In this document: in pieces, positions 24,701 through 38,265 of the stretch
Layout of the letters: the number at the start of each line of letters is the position of its first letter
Numbering within the stretch: the stretch's first letter is position 1
Source of the DNA: Prochilodus magdalenae
Taxonomy: Eukaryota > Chordata > Actinopteri > Characiformes > Prochilodontidae
Direction: 5' to 3'
NCBI GenBank assembly: GCA_024036415.1
Contig: JAMWET010003872.1
Location: forward strand, 1 to 64,000
Length of the DNA: 64,000 nt
Notes under the pieces: model-generated
Seen by the model: the letters and a program-made list of their open reading frames with translations, nothing else
What the model was told of the DNA's origin: nothing
Database searches by the model: none
Program-made: the position numbers and the translations under genes

Positions 24701-26204
24701 AATATTCACCATTTGAAGCTGTGGAGTCACCCTCTTTTTACACCAACTTAGCCAGTGACTTCATGCCTCCCTGCTGAAGGTGAAACATTGTCACATCCTG
24801 TAGGTGGTAAATGCTTGTAGAACATCTGTTAGAGTTTGTGTTTCCTAATCGTCTCTCATTCCAGACGCAGGCCCAGCACACAGAGAGGCAGATACAGGAG
24901 GAGTTTGAGAAGCTTCACCAGTTTCTAAGAGATGAAGAAGCAGCAAGGATAGCTGCACTGAAGAAGGAGGAGGAGCAGAAGAGTCGAATGATGAGGAGGA
25001 AGATTGAGGAGCTGGATGTAGACATATCATCTCTTTCAGACACAATCAGAAACATAGAGAAGGAGATGGGAGCTGAGGATGTTCTGTTCTTACAGGTAGC
25101 CTATGAGAAACTTTACTATCTGCCTTTCTCAGTCTAGAATAAATGTACTGCATTATATATGATAACTATACAGCTGATTTTGTGTGAATTGGTGAACATG
25201 TACCTATAACCATGTAACTATTCCACTGTACTTTCAGAACTTCAAATCCACAATGACACGGTGAGCGAAGGTCTTTATTTCATTTACATTGGGCTGTAGC
25301 AGGGACAGTTTTGGTGGTGGAAGTGGTGGTCACAAACACACTGTAAAAAACAAATCAGTATTTTCATATTTCAATATGTTCAGAGCTCAGTTCACACCAG
25401 CAGATCCAAAGAAGACACCTAAAGCTCTGATCAGTGTTGCCAAACACCTTTCCAACCTGAAGTTCAGAGTGTGGGAGAAGATGCAGGAGATGGTCCATTA
25501 CAGTAAGTCCTGACTTGAAGTCACCTGTCTTCAGGACTTGGTTAGGATAAACACAGCATTATTAAACACTGCACATCAGCTGTGCGCTTCAGTGCCTTTC
25601 TGAATGTATAAGGACATAGAATGACCTGCAGGACTGAAAAGGGGTTATGTGTTCTCTCTCCTCAGCTCCTGTTACTCTGGACCCCAACACTGCACATCCA
25701 GCCCTCAGCCTGTCTGATGAGCTCACTGCTGTAGAATTCAGATATCAGGAGTCATCGCTTCCTGATAATCCAGAGAGATTCGACAGCTCTGTGTGTGTTC
25801 TGGGTTCGGAGGGTTTTAACTATGAGAAGCACTGCTGGGACGTCCATGTTGGGGACAGTGATCACTGGGAACTGGGTGTGATTTCAGAGTCTGAATCAAG
25901 AAAGGGAGACTGTTCCAGTGGTTCAGTGTGGAAGCTGTGTTACAATAAAAGTAATAGAAAATACTGGATCTGCTGTCCAGGACAGTCAGAGCTCACCCTC
26001 ACACCTAAAGAGAATGTCCAGTGGGTCCGAGTGCAGCTGGACTGGAACAGGGGGAAAGTGAAATTCTCTGAACTTGTAACCTGTGCACACCTGCACACTA
26101 TAACAGGCACTTTCACTGAGAGTGTTCTTCCCTACTTCTGTAATGGATCAGTCTGTCCACTGAGGGTCTTATCGGTTAAGACATCAGTAGCAGTGGAAAA
26201 GTAA
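20494..26204 (+). CDS. TRIM unit D: TRIM35/A33-like E3 ubiquitin ligase
   Basis: Six exons: 20494-20898, 21208-21303, 24865-25095, 25238-25260, 25384-25502 and 25666-26204, giving 470 codons plus stop. RING C3HC4 ([21 protein letters not shown]) and B-box 2 (CSLH, CVVC, HRNH) are complete. The coiled coil is in exons 2-3, and PRY-SPRY runs from LDPNTAHP to SVAVEK. Exon 2 is the most diverged of the cluster ([12 protein letters not shown]). Intron 2 is 3.56 kb against about 135 bp in A, B, E and G, because foreign DNA replaced about 30 bp of it. The 3' half is nearly identical to unit A, while exon 1 is closer to the F/G/H type, so D looks like a mosaic. AATAAA occurs at 26433. Confidence 0.85.
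21338..24797. other. 3.46-kb block replacing part of unit D intron 2
   Basis: The conserved intron 2 is followed to gtggaacatgttgtt, and resumes at tcctgtaggtggtaaatgc. The block between holds a (TG)n tract at 21732-21774, a Tc1-like transposase relic, and two diverged copies of a segment beginning near gacataccagac (24245 and 24415, about 170 bp apart). No terminal repeats mark it as a single element. Confidence 0.6.
23860..24120 (-). mobile_element. Tc1-like transposase relic
   Basis: Read on the minus strand, the DNA follows a Tc1/mariner transposase through the stretch usually reading W.RVLWSDESRF and W..DGRVWVWR (here tgacgtgttctcgggagtga, then aatctgatggacgagtctgg). Frameshifts and stops are present. 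It lies within unit D intron 2. Confidence 0.55.
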
Positions 26205-27137
26205 AGAGGGTGAATGCAGAGTGAATGGGCAGCTAGGAAGAACTGGCGCAAAGTGCTAGCTGAAACGTTCAACAGTAGAATTGCTTTTGGTTTTCTGAGC
26301 TGACGATCATTTGAATAGACCTCAGTGTCTTCTATTAAAGACTGGTGGACTGAGAGATATTAGAGTCTCCTCACCTACACTGAGCTGATTAAGAGTCCTG
26401 TTCCAGAAATGATAATACGACATTAGAGCCATAATAAATTATGCTCCTGCTACTCTTCATACTTAAGTTAATTTGATAAATGTACTGTGGTAAATACTTT
26501 AGTACTGTTACTATACTTTTAACTTCTACTGACACTGGAGGAGTATTTTACCTTGGGGATCTCTACCTTAACTCACCTATCACCTTAACTCAACTTTCCC
26601 TTACCATTAGTGTGGCGCTTCCCGAGATGCACTTCATGACAGCATGGCAGTCCAGACGCAGTAAACCTCTGTACTGTCTCATTAGGAATCTTTAAGAAAT
26701 AGCTTCACACCACTCTGCTGGTATATTTATGTGTTTCTGAATGAGCTTCATATTTGAAATACCAGTGTATGTCTTTTTAATGCCTACAAATATAGATCGG
26801 CACTGAACTTATGACCATAATTAAGGCTTTAACTACTGGAGCGGTCCTGAATCCCGAAGAGGATGATGAGTATACTCCAGTTCTGTACAGTATGGAGAAC
26901 ATATAGAGATAAACCAATGACAGCTGCAGGAGTTGGATGAAATCTGGAGTAAAAGTAATAATTATGAGTGTAATAATGCATCATTCCATACTTTCTATTA
27001 GTGTTATTATAACCTCTGGAATGTAGCGTTTTTCTCAGTATGCTCTGGCTTATTTTTACTCAATGTAAATATTCAGAAGATTTAAGATTAAGATTTAAGA
27101 TTTTAAGAAATCTTAACTTATGACCATACTTAAGGAT

Positions 27138-27221
<84 letters not shown>

Positions 27222-28575
27222 AAATTTTAATCAACGGGGCAAAACAATGTGCCATATTCTTCTTTAACCGTTGTAATGTTTTTGCAACCTACTGCTGGGT
27301 ATGGGCTGGTTTCCTTTCCTAAATCCCCTCAAGGCAAGAAGCTAAGTGCAAAAATGGACATACAACTATTGTTTTCCCAATGAGTGATACAAAGTTGAAT
27401 CAAAATGCAGAAATTGTTGATGGAAAGCTTCTGAAAACCTGACAAATCTTTGGTACTTCATTAAATTTCTGATTTTGTATATCTACCATTTTGTTTTGAT
27501 TCTTTTACCTTTAAATTCTACTCTCTTACTTTTCAGTGCTACAAGGCCAAAAAACAAACAAACATACAATTCGACTGAACTACCAGTTTATTAAAACTAT
27601 GTTGTGCAAACCCTCACTGCTCATTTAATCAGAAACACAAGTAAGGTCTCACTTAGTAGTTTACAGATTACAGACTTTAGTTTATCCATTGCCGAATAAT
27701 GTATTAGTCCTCCTCCACCCAAGTCATTAAAAGAGAAGGGACTACTACAGGACCATCAGTGACCATTCTATGCATGGCAGTAATAAAGACATGATAGTAT
27801 ATGTGTATGTTAAGATCCATAGGGTTGCTGGTAAGTGGCACATGTTTCTAATGCCACTAGAGCTGGGAGATGTGGAGAGGTGTGCTGGAGTGAGGTGTTG
27901 TTCAGTGCTGGTTATTTACAAATGTGTAGATTAATTAGATGCTACAATTAACGGAATGCCCATTCTCTTAAAATGCATTGTGATGTCATGACTTCACTAT
28001 GCTTCGTTACACCTCTAGCCATCATATTAAAAAGTGCAGATACACATTATGCATTTGAATTTGAATTGTCTTTATTAATGCATAGTAATATTGGAATGCG
28101 ATAATAAAAATATACGATTTCAAACTTTCAGTTCGCAAATGTGCATTAGGATTTTTAAATTAGCTATTTTATTTTTGAATTTGCAATTTAAATGTTTAAA
28201 TTTGCATTTGAATGTGAGTCTGGAATATGCTGGCATAGTATTAAATTTGTTGTTGGAAAAATGACCTACACAGGTGCTTAATCAAGCATAGTGCTGCTCC
28301 CTGGACCATGTACTGCAGTTTAGCAGTTTTGCACAAAAGTGTCCTTTTTGTTCTACTCATGGCTCAAATGACTTATTTTATCTTTAATTACTGCATGTTT
28401 TATGTTTATCCTACTATTAGCAGGAAAGTCATGCGAATATATGTACAAAATAAGGACAATGTTCTTTGGTAAATTAGTTTTACACAAAGAGCCAAGTTCT
28501 TATAAAAGTCACAGTTCTGCACCTGTTCAGCTCCTCCCTTTTCAGAGCTCCTTCCCCACGATACAGACTAGTTAC
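26205..28575. other. 3' flank of unit D, duplicate of the unit A flank
   Basis: Collinear with 6703-9265 at high similarity, but without the LINE-derived insert and with a long (AT)n tract at 27140-27221. No gene recognised. Confidence 0.65.
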
Positions 28576-28637
28576 TGAAGGAAAGTAAAACACATACAGC
28601 CATTCGGCTGATCTTTTGCCACAAAGGAACCTTTTGA

Positions 28638-28853
<216 letters not shown>

Positions 28854-29595
28854 TGAAGAAACTTTGTGAAGCTTTTCTAGAGAGCAGGAGTCAGAGATCT
28901 TCAGCAGGGTCTGAGGTGCTCTGCAGTCTGCACAATGAGAAACTCAAACTCTTCTGTCTGGATGATCAGCAGCCTGTGTGTGTGGTGTGTCAGACCTCAA
29001 AGATCCACAAAAATCATGAACTATGTCCAATAGATGAAGCTGTGACCGACCTTAAGGTAGGAAACCTATTTTTATACATGCAATACGACAAAGCTAAAAT
29101 GTTTGGCAGCTTCCTCCATTCCCCAGTTAACCAGATCAACCTGTTATCTGAGATGAAGCAGTTCAGTGAGTGAGGTTTCAAGGCACACAGCCTGGGTGAA
29201 CTGTAAGTCAGAAGACCTACGTTTAAGTTTAAGGTATTGCTAAAATGTAATTTTGGCAATTTGGGTTTAATTTTCAACATACGTTTTTTACTATTTCACA
29301 TTAACATTTAGGCTTTCAGAGACTCATTACACATTTTAAGAGTCCACAGAATGTTTTCTTGTTCTGCCAATTAGCGCCAAAATTATATAAACTGAAATGA
29401 AAATATAAAATTAAATTTCAATTAAACCAATATCGCCCATTCTGCATGGCATCACATATCACCAAAATCAGACAACTTTCATTCGTTTCACTTTTTTACT
29501 TCCACAATATACAGGTATGTTACACCTACACTGAAATATTATTTTTGGAACACAACCCAAACATTCAGAGCGCTTTTTTGTCCGTATACTATAGT

Positions 29596-30077
29596 TGTTA
29601 TACTGGGACAGGATGAGGAGGCATGGTGCAAGTGCAAGTATTATTGAAATATTGAAATATTGAACAAACAAGATGAAACAAAACCAAAAGCACTAGCAAA
29701 CCGAGAAACAAAACACTACTGAGGGACAGGAAGACAGAAACAACTAACAGAGACTAAATCAAAGGGCATGGAGAAAAAACCCATGGACATGAAGACAAAA
29801 GACCAACATGGAGACAGAACACCACGCAAGAACACAGGGGACTACAGGGAGTATAAGTGAACAAGGACTAATAAGGAACACCTATGAAGGGGCGGAGCTA
29901 CAAACCAAGGACAGGTGAGGGGACTGACAAGTGGGCAGAGACAGGAGGAGCCAAAAACCAAAACAAACAGAAGCACATGGAACAGGACAACAAAGGGCAC
30001 AAGGACATGACAAGACTGAAACAGAAAACCAGAGAAAACCAGGGGCAAGACAAGACAAGACAGGACAGGGCAGGACA
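29596..30077 (-). mobile_element. Solo LTR in unit E intron 1
   Basis: A 482-bp insert flanked by perfect 5-bp duplications (atagt at 29591-29595 and 30078-30082), starting TG and ending CA. The minus strand reads as an LTR: CCTGTC-rich start, GC-box-like CCGCCCC, cacttatactccct TATA region. It is the same family as the LTR in unit H intron 5. No internal retroelement genes are present. Confidence 0.75.
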
Positions 30078-30439
30078 ATAGTCGTATGGCGAGGGAGGCT
30101 TACACATCTGAAAAGGCACCATCTATGCTGAACAATACATATAGGTTTCATAAGAACGCATGCTCCCATCCAGACATCGTCACTTTCAGGGAAGGCGTTT
30201 TATACTTTAGCAGGACAATGCTAAATCCATCCCAACCGCACAAGTTTGCAGAAGAAGAGTCTGGGAGTCTGCTGAGCCGACCTGCCTGAAGTCCAGACCT
30301 TTTCTGTACATTCTTTGCCTCTGTTTTTGTTGTTTAATCCTCTATTAATACATCATATCAATTCAGTCATATATTATATATTTCAGTCATTTAAATTTTT
30401 ATCATTGAATTATACAGTATATTGTTCTGTACTTTTGTA

Positions 30440-30540
30440 TATAGATCTTATTTATTATTTGTATATTTCCTGACACTCTTATCTGCTGTAACATTGCAAA
30501 TTTCCCCACTGTGGAATCAATAAAGGATTATCTTATTTTA
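30440..30540 (+). mobile_element. Tx1-like LINE 3' end
   Basis: aatttccccactgtggaatc followed by aataaaggattatcttattt, the same 3' terminus as at 7919-7975. Unit B intron 1 lacks it at the corresponding place, so it is specific to the E copy. Confidence 0.5.
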
Positions 30541-32018
30541 TGAGCATATAACATCAATAATTATTTATAGATTATCCAGAACCAAAAAGGGGCAAAGAAA
30601 AAACAGCTAAACTGTCTAAATCTAAAAAGCAGTAAATAATAAAAAATTACGTTTGACTTGATTGTTATGTCTTTGATAATATTTTATTCAAATATGTGAT
30701 AGAAGAAAAGCACTAATGCAAGAATTGGCATTTTTGCTTTTTGGCTCCTCCTACAGTTGTGGATGCCTCCCCTTTACATGCAGACACATAACACAGGTAT
30801 ACGGACACTACAGATTACACTCCCAATTTCAGTTGTATCTGTGGATTAAGCAACTGTAATCTGTAGCCAGTGCTGGATTAGATAATCATTTAGAACTTGA
30901 TCGCAGCGACCCATTTAATAAAAGTTGGGACAGGGCCATGTCAGGCATTGTGTTCTATCCCCTCTTCCTTATCAACGGTCTCTAAACGTGTGGTCAGTGA
31001 GGAGACCAGTTGCTGGAGTTTTGGAAGGGGAATGCTGTCTCATTCTTGAGAGATATTGCGTGTGGTTTAGCACTATCTCACTTATATATGCATGGCATTG
31101 TCCCTTGCCCATTTTTTCTGGAATTTCTCCAGATTCTCTGAATCTTTTGGTTATATTATGTACTGTACTGTACATGATGGGATATCAATTTTCAAAATTT
31201 TATGTTAAAGAACATTTTACTGATATTCTTCCACATTTTAGGCACAGGTGAACCTCTGCCCATCTTCGCCTTTGAGAGACTCTGCCTCTCTAAATGGTCT
31301 TCTTATACCCAGTAATGTGACTTAGTTTTTAATTAGTCCCACTAACTTTTCAAACCTTGTATTTCCCTTTTATTATAATGTGTATTTGTTCTATTGTGAA
31401 TAATTTACGTATTACACCGTGTAACATTTTGTTTTTAATTTGGGTTGTAAAAAGAAATACTTTTACAATTTAGATTTTTTTATCTCCCATCATTAAAAAA
31501 ATGAAGTGATTGGACATTTTAACAAGGATGCACTCAGTTAAACTGCTGATTCATTTCAGAATAAACTCAGGACTGCTCTGGAGCCTCTACAGAAGAACCT
31601 GAGAGTCTTAGAGGAAACTAAACAAGACTATGAGCGAACAGCAGCCCACATTAAGGTGAGACATCATCTTGAACTGTGAAGCATGTTGTTCAGGTCGTGT
31701 TTCTGACGAGGGTCCACTTATCCTGTAGGTGGTAAATGCTTGTAGAACATCTGTTAGAGTTTGTGTTTCCTAATCGTCTCTCATTCCAGACGCAGGCCCA
31801 GCACACAGAGAGGCAGATACAGGAGGAGTTTGAGAAGCTTCACCAGTTTCTAAGAGATGAAGAAGCAGCACGGATAGCTACACTGAAGGAGGAGGAGGAG
31901 CAGAAGAGTCAGATGATGAGGAGGAAGATTGAGGAGCTGAATGTAGACATATCATCTCTTTCAGACACAATCAGAAACACAGAGGAGGAGATGGAGGCTG
32001 AGGACGTTCTGTTCTTAC

Positions 32019-32960
32019 TGTTTGGTGTGACGCTGTTGCTACCGGGAGAGCTCAATTCATGCACGCGTGCTGGCGCGAGTATTTAACTCAAAGGGAAAGC
32101 TGAAGAGCGTGTGCATGTGAGTCGACTGGTAGGTTGTTGGTTTCACTCCCTGTATGTGCTGGCTATGGGTTTTTGGACGCATGGTTCACCCGTTCAGAGT
32201 TTTAACCAGTTGTGAATGTCTGGTCTCTCTGGTGTAGGCTGACGTGCGTTTGTGGCAGCAGCGTTTTTTATGCAGGGGTGGCCTAACGCAACATACATAT
32301 CTGCCGGGTACATGCCCAACGAGCTGTTTTGGTTATCGAGTGGCTACGGAGCAACTACGCTCCTAATTCATTGACGTTATTGGTGAGACTGCAGTCGTGG
32401 TGGTTGCAGGCCACTGTTCTCCTCCCTTTTAAAATGCTCTTTTATTTTAATGTGATTTTGTGTGGATGACTTTATAATCAGATTGTGTTATCTGATTGGT
32501 TTACTGCTGAGCCACCTCTGTTATTTAAGGCAAACTGTGTTGGGATTTTGGTGTCTGCCATTATTGTTTTTACTAACAAGGTATTGTAATAGCATACCAC
32601 AGGGCACTACTTTTAGCTATATGGATCCGATGTTTCCTTTGTTTTGTGGTCAAGCAGTGGGCCACACTGGTGTTCTGGTTTACCCCTTTGTTGCAGTGTC
32701 CTATGTGGTTGTGTAGTGTTGCTGTGGGTGACTTTTATACGGTTAGTCTTTTCTGTGGTTGGTGGTACCATGTGCTGTGGTGTTGTCTCTTATTGGTGTA
32801 GTGTGAGAACTCCCTGGGTTTGGACACTTCCTTGACCACACTGTTTCTTTGACCTGTGGTTGCTACTGCCTAGTGTATAAATTAAATCCCACACAGTAAA
32901 TATAGTATTTATTCTTTGTCTTATGTATTGTCTTTGAAATAAAGTGTATATTCATATGCA
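32019..32960. mobile_element. Unidentified 942-bp block inserted into pseudogene E
   Basis: Begins tgtttggtgtgacgctg immediately after the truncated exon 3 and ends tgaaataaagtg, then tattcatatgca, immediately before the exon 5 remnant. The TG...CA ends, a TATA-like gtatttaa and an AATAAA close to the right end would suit an LTR. There are no clear terminal inverted repeats and no target duplication, and about 0.5 kb of the gene is missing. The element family is not recognised. Confidence 0.45.
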
Positions 32961-34009
32961 ACTTTCCAACCTGAAGTTCAGAGTGTGGGAGAAGATGCAG
33001 GAGGTTCTCCAGTACAGTAAGTTCTGTTCTGCTTAAAAGCTCTATCAGATATTATCTAGTTCTGGAGAACTGAAGATCTAACCACCATTACAACTCCAGA
33101 ATGTTTAGAGAGTTAGAGTCAGACATCTTCATCTAGTCTAAAGACTACATGAACACACCAACATGATGCTACATTGTGTTCTCTCTCTCTCCTCAGCTCC
33201 TGTTACTCTGGACCCCAACACTACACACCCAGGCCTCCACCTGTCTGATGATCTCACTGCTGTAGAGTACAGACACACAGAACCATCACTTCCTGATAAT
33301 TCCGAGAGATTTGATAAGCGGGCCTATGTTCTGGGTTCTGAGGGATTTAACTCAGGGACTCACTGCTGGGACGTCCAGGTTGGAGACTGGAGGCTGGATG
33401 TGATACCAGAGTCTGTAGCAAGAAAAGGAGACCCTGTGTGGAGTCTGTACTACTTTTAAAGACAGTAACAAAATCTACATACAGTGTCCAGGACAGCCAG
33501 ACCACCCTCTTACACCTGAAGAGAGGCTACAGAGGGTCAGAGTTCAGCTGGACAGGGAAAGGGGGAAAGTCACATTCACTGATCTTCTAACTAACACACA
33601 CCTGCACACCATAACACACTCTTTTATTGAGAGAGTTCTACCGTTCTTCTCATGTGGGTCTGCTGATCCCCTGAGGATCTTACCAGTGAAGATGTCAGTA
33701 AAAGGGGACCAGCGCAGTTAAAGCTAACGCTGCTTAGAATAACTGAATGTTCATGCAATTATTGATTGGATTGATTGATAGCCTCCTAGTCTGGCTCCTG
33801 GCAATGTCATGACAATTGTACACTTGAGGTGCTTCTCAGGTGTGATTCAGCTGTGGGGGACATGAGCAGCAATAGATCCAGGAAGCCCTTCTCAGTTTCA
33901 GGCCCAGACAATGTATGCAGTGGAGAAAGCAGTAGCAATGCACTGAGCTTTCCCCTTCCATAGAATTCTCCTAGATAGACTTGAGACCTGGGTTAGACTC
34001 TCAGGAACT

Positions 34010-34745
34010 CAAATGGTTTAGTTCACCTCTGTAATAGTGACAGTGGCAGTCATCAGTGGTGTCCCCCAAGGTTCAATTCTGGGGCTTCCCTGGTTTAATT
34101 TATACTATTCCCTTTTGGCGTTATCCTACAGGACTATGGGAGATCTTACCACGGCTTTGCAGAAGACACTCGCTCGGAAGACAGACACTTTACTGTAACC
34201 TCAAATAACTATGGTCTAGCACTCGAAAACTGGATGGGACAAAACTTGCTGCAGTTGAATAAAGATGAACCAGAGATGATTTGAGTATAGCAATGAGACA
34301 TACAGTTGTCTGTCTGGATCTGAGGCCCTAAAATCTGAAAAAATTGCACATAACCTTACTAATGATCTCAGATTTAGCCATTACCAAAGCAGCACATGAT
34401 CATCTTAAGAACGTCCAGCTTGGAAATTTTCAGATTTTTCTAAATCAGGCCTGGAGAAACTAACCCATAGCTGTATTTCTAGCGGGACTGAACACTGAAA
34501 TGGTCTCCTAACTGGACTCCTAAAGACAATCAAACAGTTTCAGTTGATTCATTATGCAACAAAGAGTCACAAAGTAAAACACATCACCCCCATTCTGAAA
34601 TCCTTACAGTGGCTGCCAATATGTAACAGCATAGACACATGCATGTATGCATATTTAATGTGTAGAGTCTTTGATCTTTTTCCATTTGTCTTATTTTCTG
34701 TTTTGTTAAGCACTGTGAGTGACTGCAGTGTATAAACAAATGTGC
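34010..34745 (+). mobile_element. Rex1-like LINE relic
   Basis: Degraded reverse transcriptase pieces in order: GVPQGSILG near 34060, LALENWMGQNLLQLNKDEPE near 34220, and HITPILKSLQWLPI near 34580, followed by a 3' end with gttaagcactgtgagtgact and tgtgccttgcctt. Frames are broken. The order and phrases fit Rex1/Babar-type elements; L2 is the alternative. Confidence 0.65.
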
Positions 34746-37700
34746 CTTGCCTTCTGAAAACATGTAACTCCACAGCTGTTTAATCTTTAACTCTTTTTCT
34801 GAACTTTAACTGATCCTCATTCTGATTCATGTGATAGTCTTGTGACCATCCACTGCCCTGTACTCAAAACAACAGACAGAGTTAATATAAAAAATGATTA
34901 ACCCGGAGAAAGCAAGCCAGCAATCAACATGCCATACCAGCTTCAACCACAAGGGGGCAATGCAATTCAATAGACTTCCAGAATATGTGACCATTGGTTC
35001 CACACAAATAAAGCATGTGTTAATAATATGTTAATATCAAATTAAATTATGCTAATTAAGTGCTTTAAATAAGCAACATTCTTTCAGTGTAGGTTTGTTG
35101 TTGTGTAAATTAAGCATTCTCATTTTTTGAACAGTCTCAGCCGAGCATTGGAATTGATTGTCAGGCTGTGGTGGTATGTTATAGCATTGCAGGTGTTTGG
35201 AAAAACAACCAGCCCACTACCCCCAACTGTCAGTCAGTCACCTCAAATATTTTTGATTCATATGAAATCATTAACATGTGGAGAACATTTTAAAACACCC
35301 GCCAGCATACCAACTGTGAAACATGAACACATCTTGAGATGCTTCAGGTAAAGTGAATTACCACAGCACTACAGCTACTATAGGTACTATGAATGTTATA
35401 TCTGTGATATAGAGTAAAATACATTTCACTGTGATTATAATAATTACACTAATTATAACAGCACAGACACACAGCTGCAATTTAAAATACTTTAGTTTCC
35501 TACTTTCTCCATATTCCAAAAACGATAAAGATTACAGCATACCTGGTTGTATCGTATATAAAGAACAAAATATTTTGAACAGTTGTTTATTCTTTGATGC
35601 CCAAATATGAGGAATACAGAAGGGGCACCTAATGTACATTTTTTTTTTGTTTAAGGAATTTTTTGTTTTCACTACCATGTTTACGACAACTGTATGTCAT
35701 TACGATCCTATGATAAAATTCTGCACTTCAGGTTAAACACAACTTTTAGGGCTTGAGATTATTTAGCCCTATACACAACAATGTTTTAAAAGTAATTTTA
35801 AGGTTTTTTTCAGGTATACATGTGGTATAATTATTATTGTCATAAAAGACAAGAAAATTGTTTATTATTAATTATATTAATTAATCTACCATAAAGATGA
35901 TTTCAACAGTTTTAAGAGATGTAAACTGTAATATATAATGTAATACATGTGCCATGTCGTATTGACGCCATGCCGTATTTTAAGGACGTACTGTATTTAA
36001 TAGGAAGACCAATCAGCAGGTACATTTCCTGCCATATATTTATTCTATAATGTTTTCCTTCTTTAAATACAATCATGCAGGGCAGTTAGCAACAGTAGAA
36101 GCATTATAGAGAGCATTGTATCAAAGACACAGTAAAAAAAAAAAACAATAAACATTGAGATTCTCATGTTTATTATTTTCTGTTAACAGTGTTTTAACTT
36201 TTTCTTTTTTTATGATTTTGTATATGACATACTAGTCAACAAAGCTCACTCAGAGCATGTTCTGTATGCCGTCTGCACACTTTACATGGTAGTTTAAAAA
36301 AATATTCTTGCCCCTGGAAGACATTCCAAACCAGTTCTACAATAAACTCAGCTGACCCTTTGAAGCCCTGCTCTTAATGTCTGACAATGTAGTTCTGAAA
36401 GATGTTCAGATTGTATATCTGTGCTCATAAGTTCCATAGTTTTGGTGCATAGGGCGTGTCTAGACCTAGCAACCTTCAGAAAATACCAAGGGCAGATGGT
36501 CCGATAACAGCAAAAATGATTTTATCTTCATGACATGGATTTTGCAAGGTTACATGAGTCGTCGTCTTTATACTGTTTTATCCTTGTCACAGCGAATATG
36601 TAAAATAAGAACAATATGGCATTGTGTGGAAGACCACTGCCCTGAACGATGGAGAAAGGGATGAAGAAAACGGTTTACCTTGGTGTCTTTTCCACTACTG
36701 TTTTCCGTCAAATATGATAAAATACACATAGGGAGCCATACACCCATCAGCCATAAAAAAATTAAAATAAAAAATGGATCTAACTTCACAGATCAGCTCT
36801 GCTAATGCTACAGGACTCAGCTATGCTCAACAGGCCAATATTACTTTAACAACCTGCCCGTGTCATTTAGAAGAACTATGCTTCTGTATATGCTACTATA
36901 TATTTTTTATATAAAGAAAAATATATTGTGTCGCTCATTATTTTTCCATTTTGTTGAGCTCCATTTTCAAAAAAACTGTACATCTGCTTACAAATATATT
37001 GGCAGCCACATATAGAAATAAGATACTTTATGCTAACAACAATCCTTTTGTGTTATTTAGTATCACAAAATATGTACATCCAAATATTCCTAGAAAATAA
37101 CACATTGTAGAATTGAATAGTTAAAAGGGCTTTCAGCTTTAAACTCTTCACTAAGACTGTTTTACAGCAGGTGAGATAAAATGGTAGTAATACTGCCAAG
37201 AGGCCCAACATACAAGTTCTTTACAAGATAGCACACGTTTACCCAGTGATTGCTAATGTTGGCCAGCCTGCTAGCCACCTAGCTAAACCATCATCTCTAC
37301 AGAACAAAGTACCGCTACGTTCAAGGACCAGTCATCTATTTGTTTATGTTGGCACTATTTAAAGGTTATTAGCTGTTTAGCAGTCAAATGCTAACTTTAG
37401 CATTTAGCAACCTAAACTCAATTTGTCTGTGTTTGCAGGAAATAGGGAATACATTGTTGAATCAATGTTTGATTAAATTAGACAGTTTTTAAAAATTCTA
37501 TTAATGTATAACACACAATATAACTTTATCATTAACATCATTTTTATTATAGCTTGTATGTCATTTGAGATTTTTGGCTTATTTGAGATTTTATTGTGTA
37601 ATTTCTGGTTTAAACTCAGCAACTAGTACTGTTATCCTTATGTTACACTTTGAGCTGATAAACAAGTCATTTCTGCCTTTACTAGTTATACAAGCTATTA

Positions 37701-38080
37701 CAAGTTATTTGTGTCATTGCTGTTTTAATTGACTACTTATTTATTAATTTATATATTTATGTAATGTTGAGGGCTGATATTAACATAATTTAATAATTAC
37801 TTTTTTAATACCTTCAAATATAAGTTTAATCAAAGGGGTTAACTTTCTGTGAGTGATTGGTTTCGATCGATGATTTTAACCGAGTAGTCCGAAGTCTCCT
37901 GACTCCTGAAGTTTTTGGAACAAAGGGTTTCAGAGGCACAGGAATGCCAGGAATTTGTGGACGTGCACTGAGTCTGAAGTCTGTGCTGTGAAGTGAGCTA
38001 GCGAAGCATGTAAAGCAACAAGACAAAGCAAAAACAATAACAGAATGTTCCACAGTGATGTCACTAATAACATGGTGAGG
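34746..38080. other. AT-rich intergenic region, no gene recognised
   Basis: About 3.3 kb of AT-rich DNA. A 74-codon frame at 35127-35351 ends before a donor-like gtaaagtg but has no known domain. Nothing else stands out. Confidence 0.5.
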
Positions 38081-38084
38081 CAAA

Positions 38085-38265
38085 CAGCTATCCTGGCATT
38101 CAGTGGGCAGACAGCAGGAAACACCATGGACACACCACCAGTCCATCACAGAGTGGAAACACAAACACATTCACTCACACCTCGGAGGTCATATAGCAAC
38201 CAAATCCAGGCCCCTCTTGCTGTGAAGCGACAGTGTTACTGTGCCACCCTACGGAAACCCAACCT
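38085..38265 (-). repeat. Fish interspersed repeat, minus copy 1
   Basis: ccagtccatcacagagtgga ... ctcttgctgtgaagcgacag ... ctgtgccaccct is the reverse complement of a common fish repeat that opens with a ggcacggtgg-type head. Two other copies lie at 39255-39490 and 39780-39960. Confidence 0.55.

Noticed and set aside
29842..30131. Several overlapping frames on both strands near 30 kb
   Set aside because: They lie in the LTR of unit E intron 1 and reflect its purine-rich composition.
35127..35351. 74-codon frame ending at a donor-like gtaaagtg
   Set aside because: A single isolated donor-like site without a matching acceptor or known domain is not enough to call an exon.
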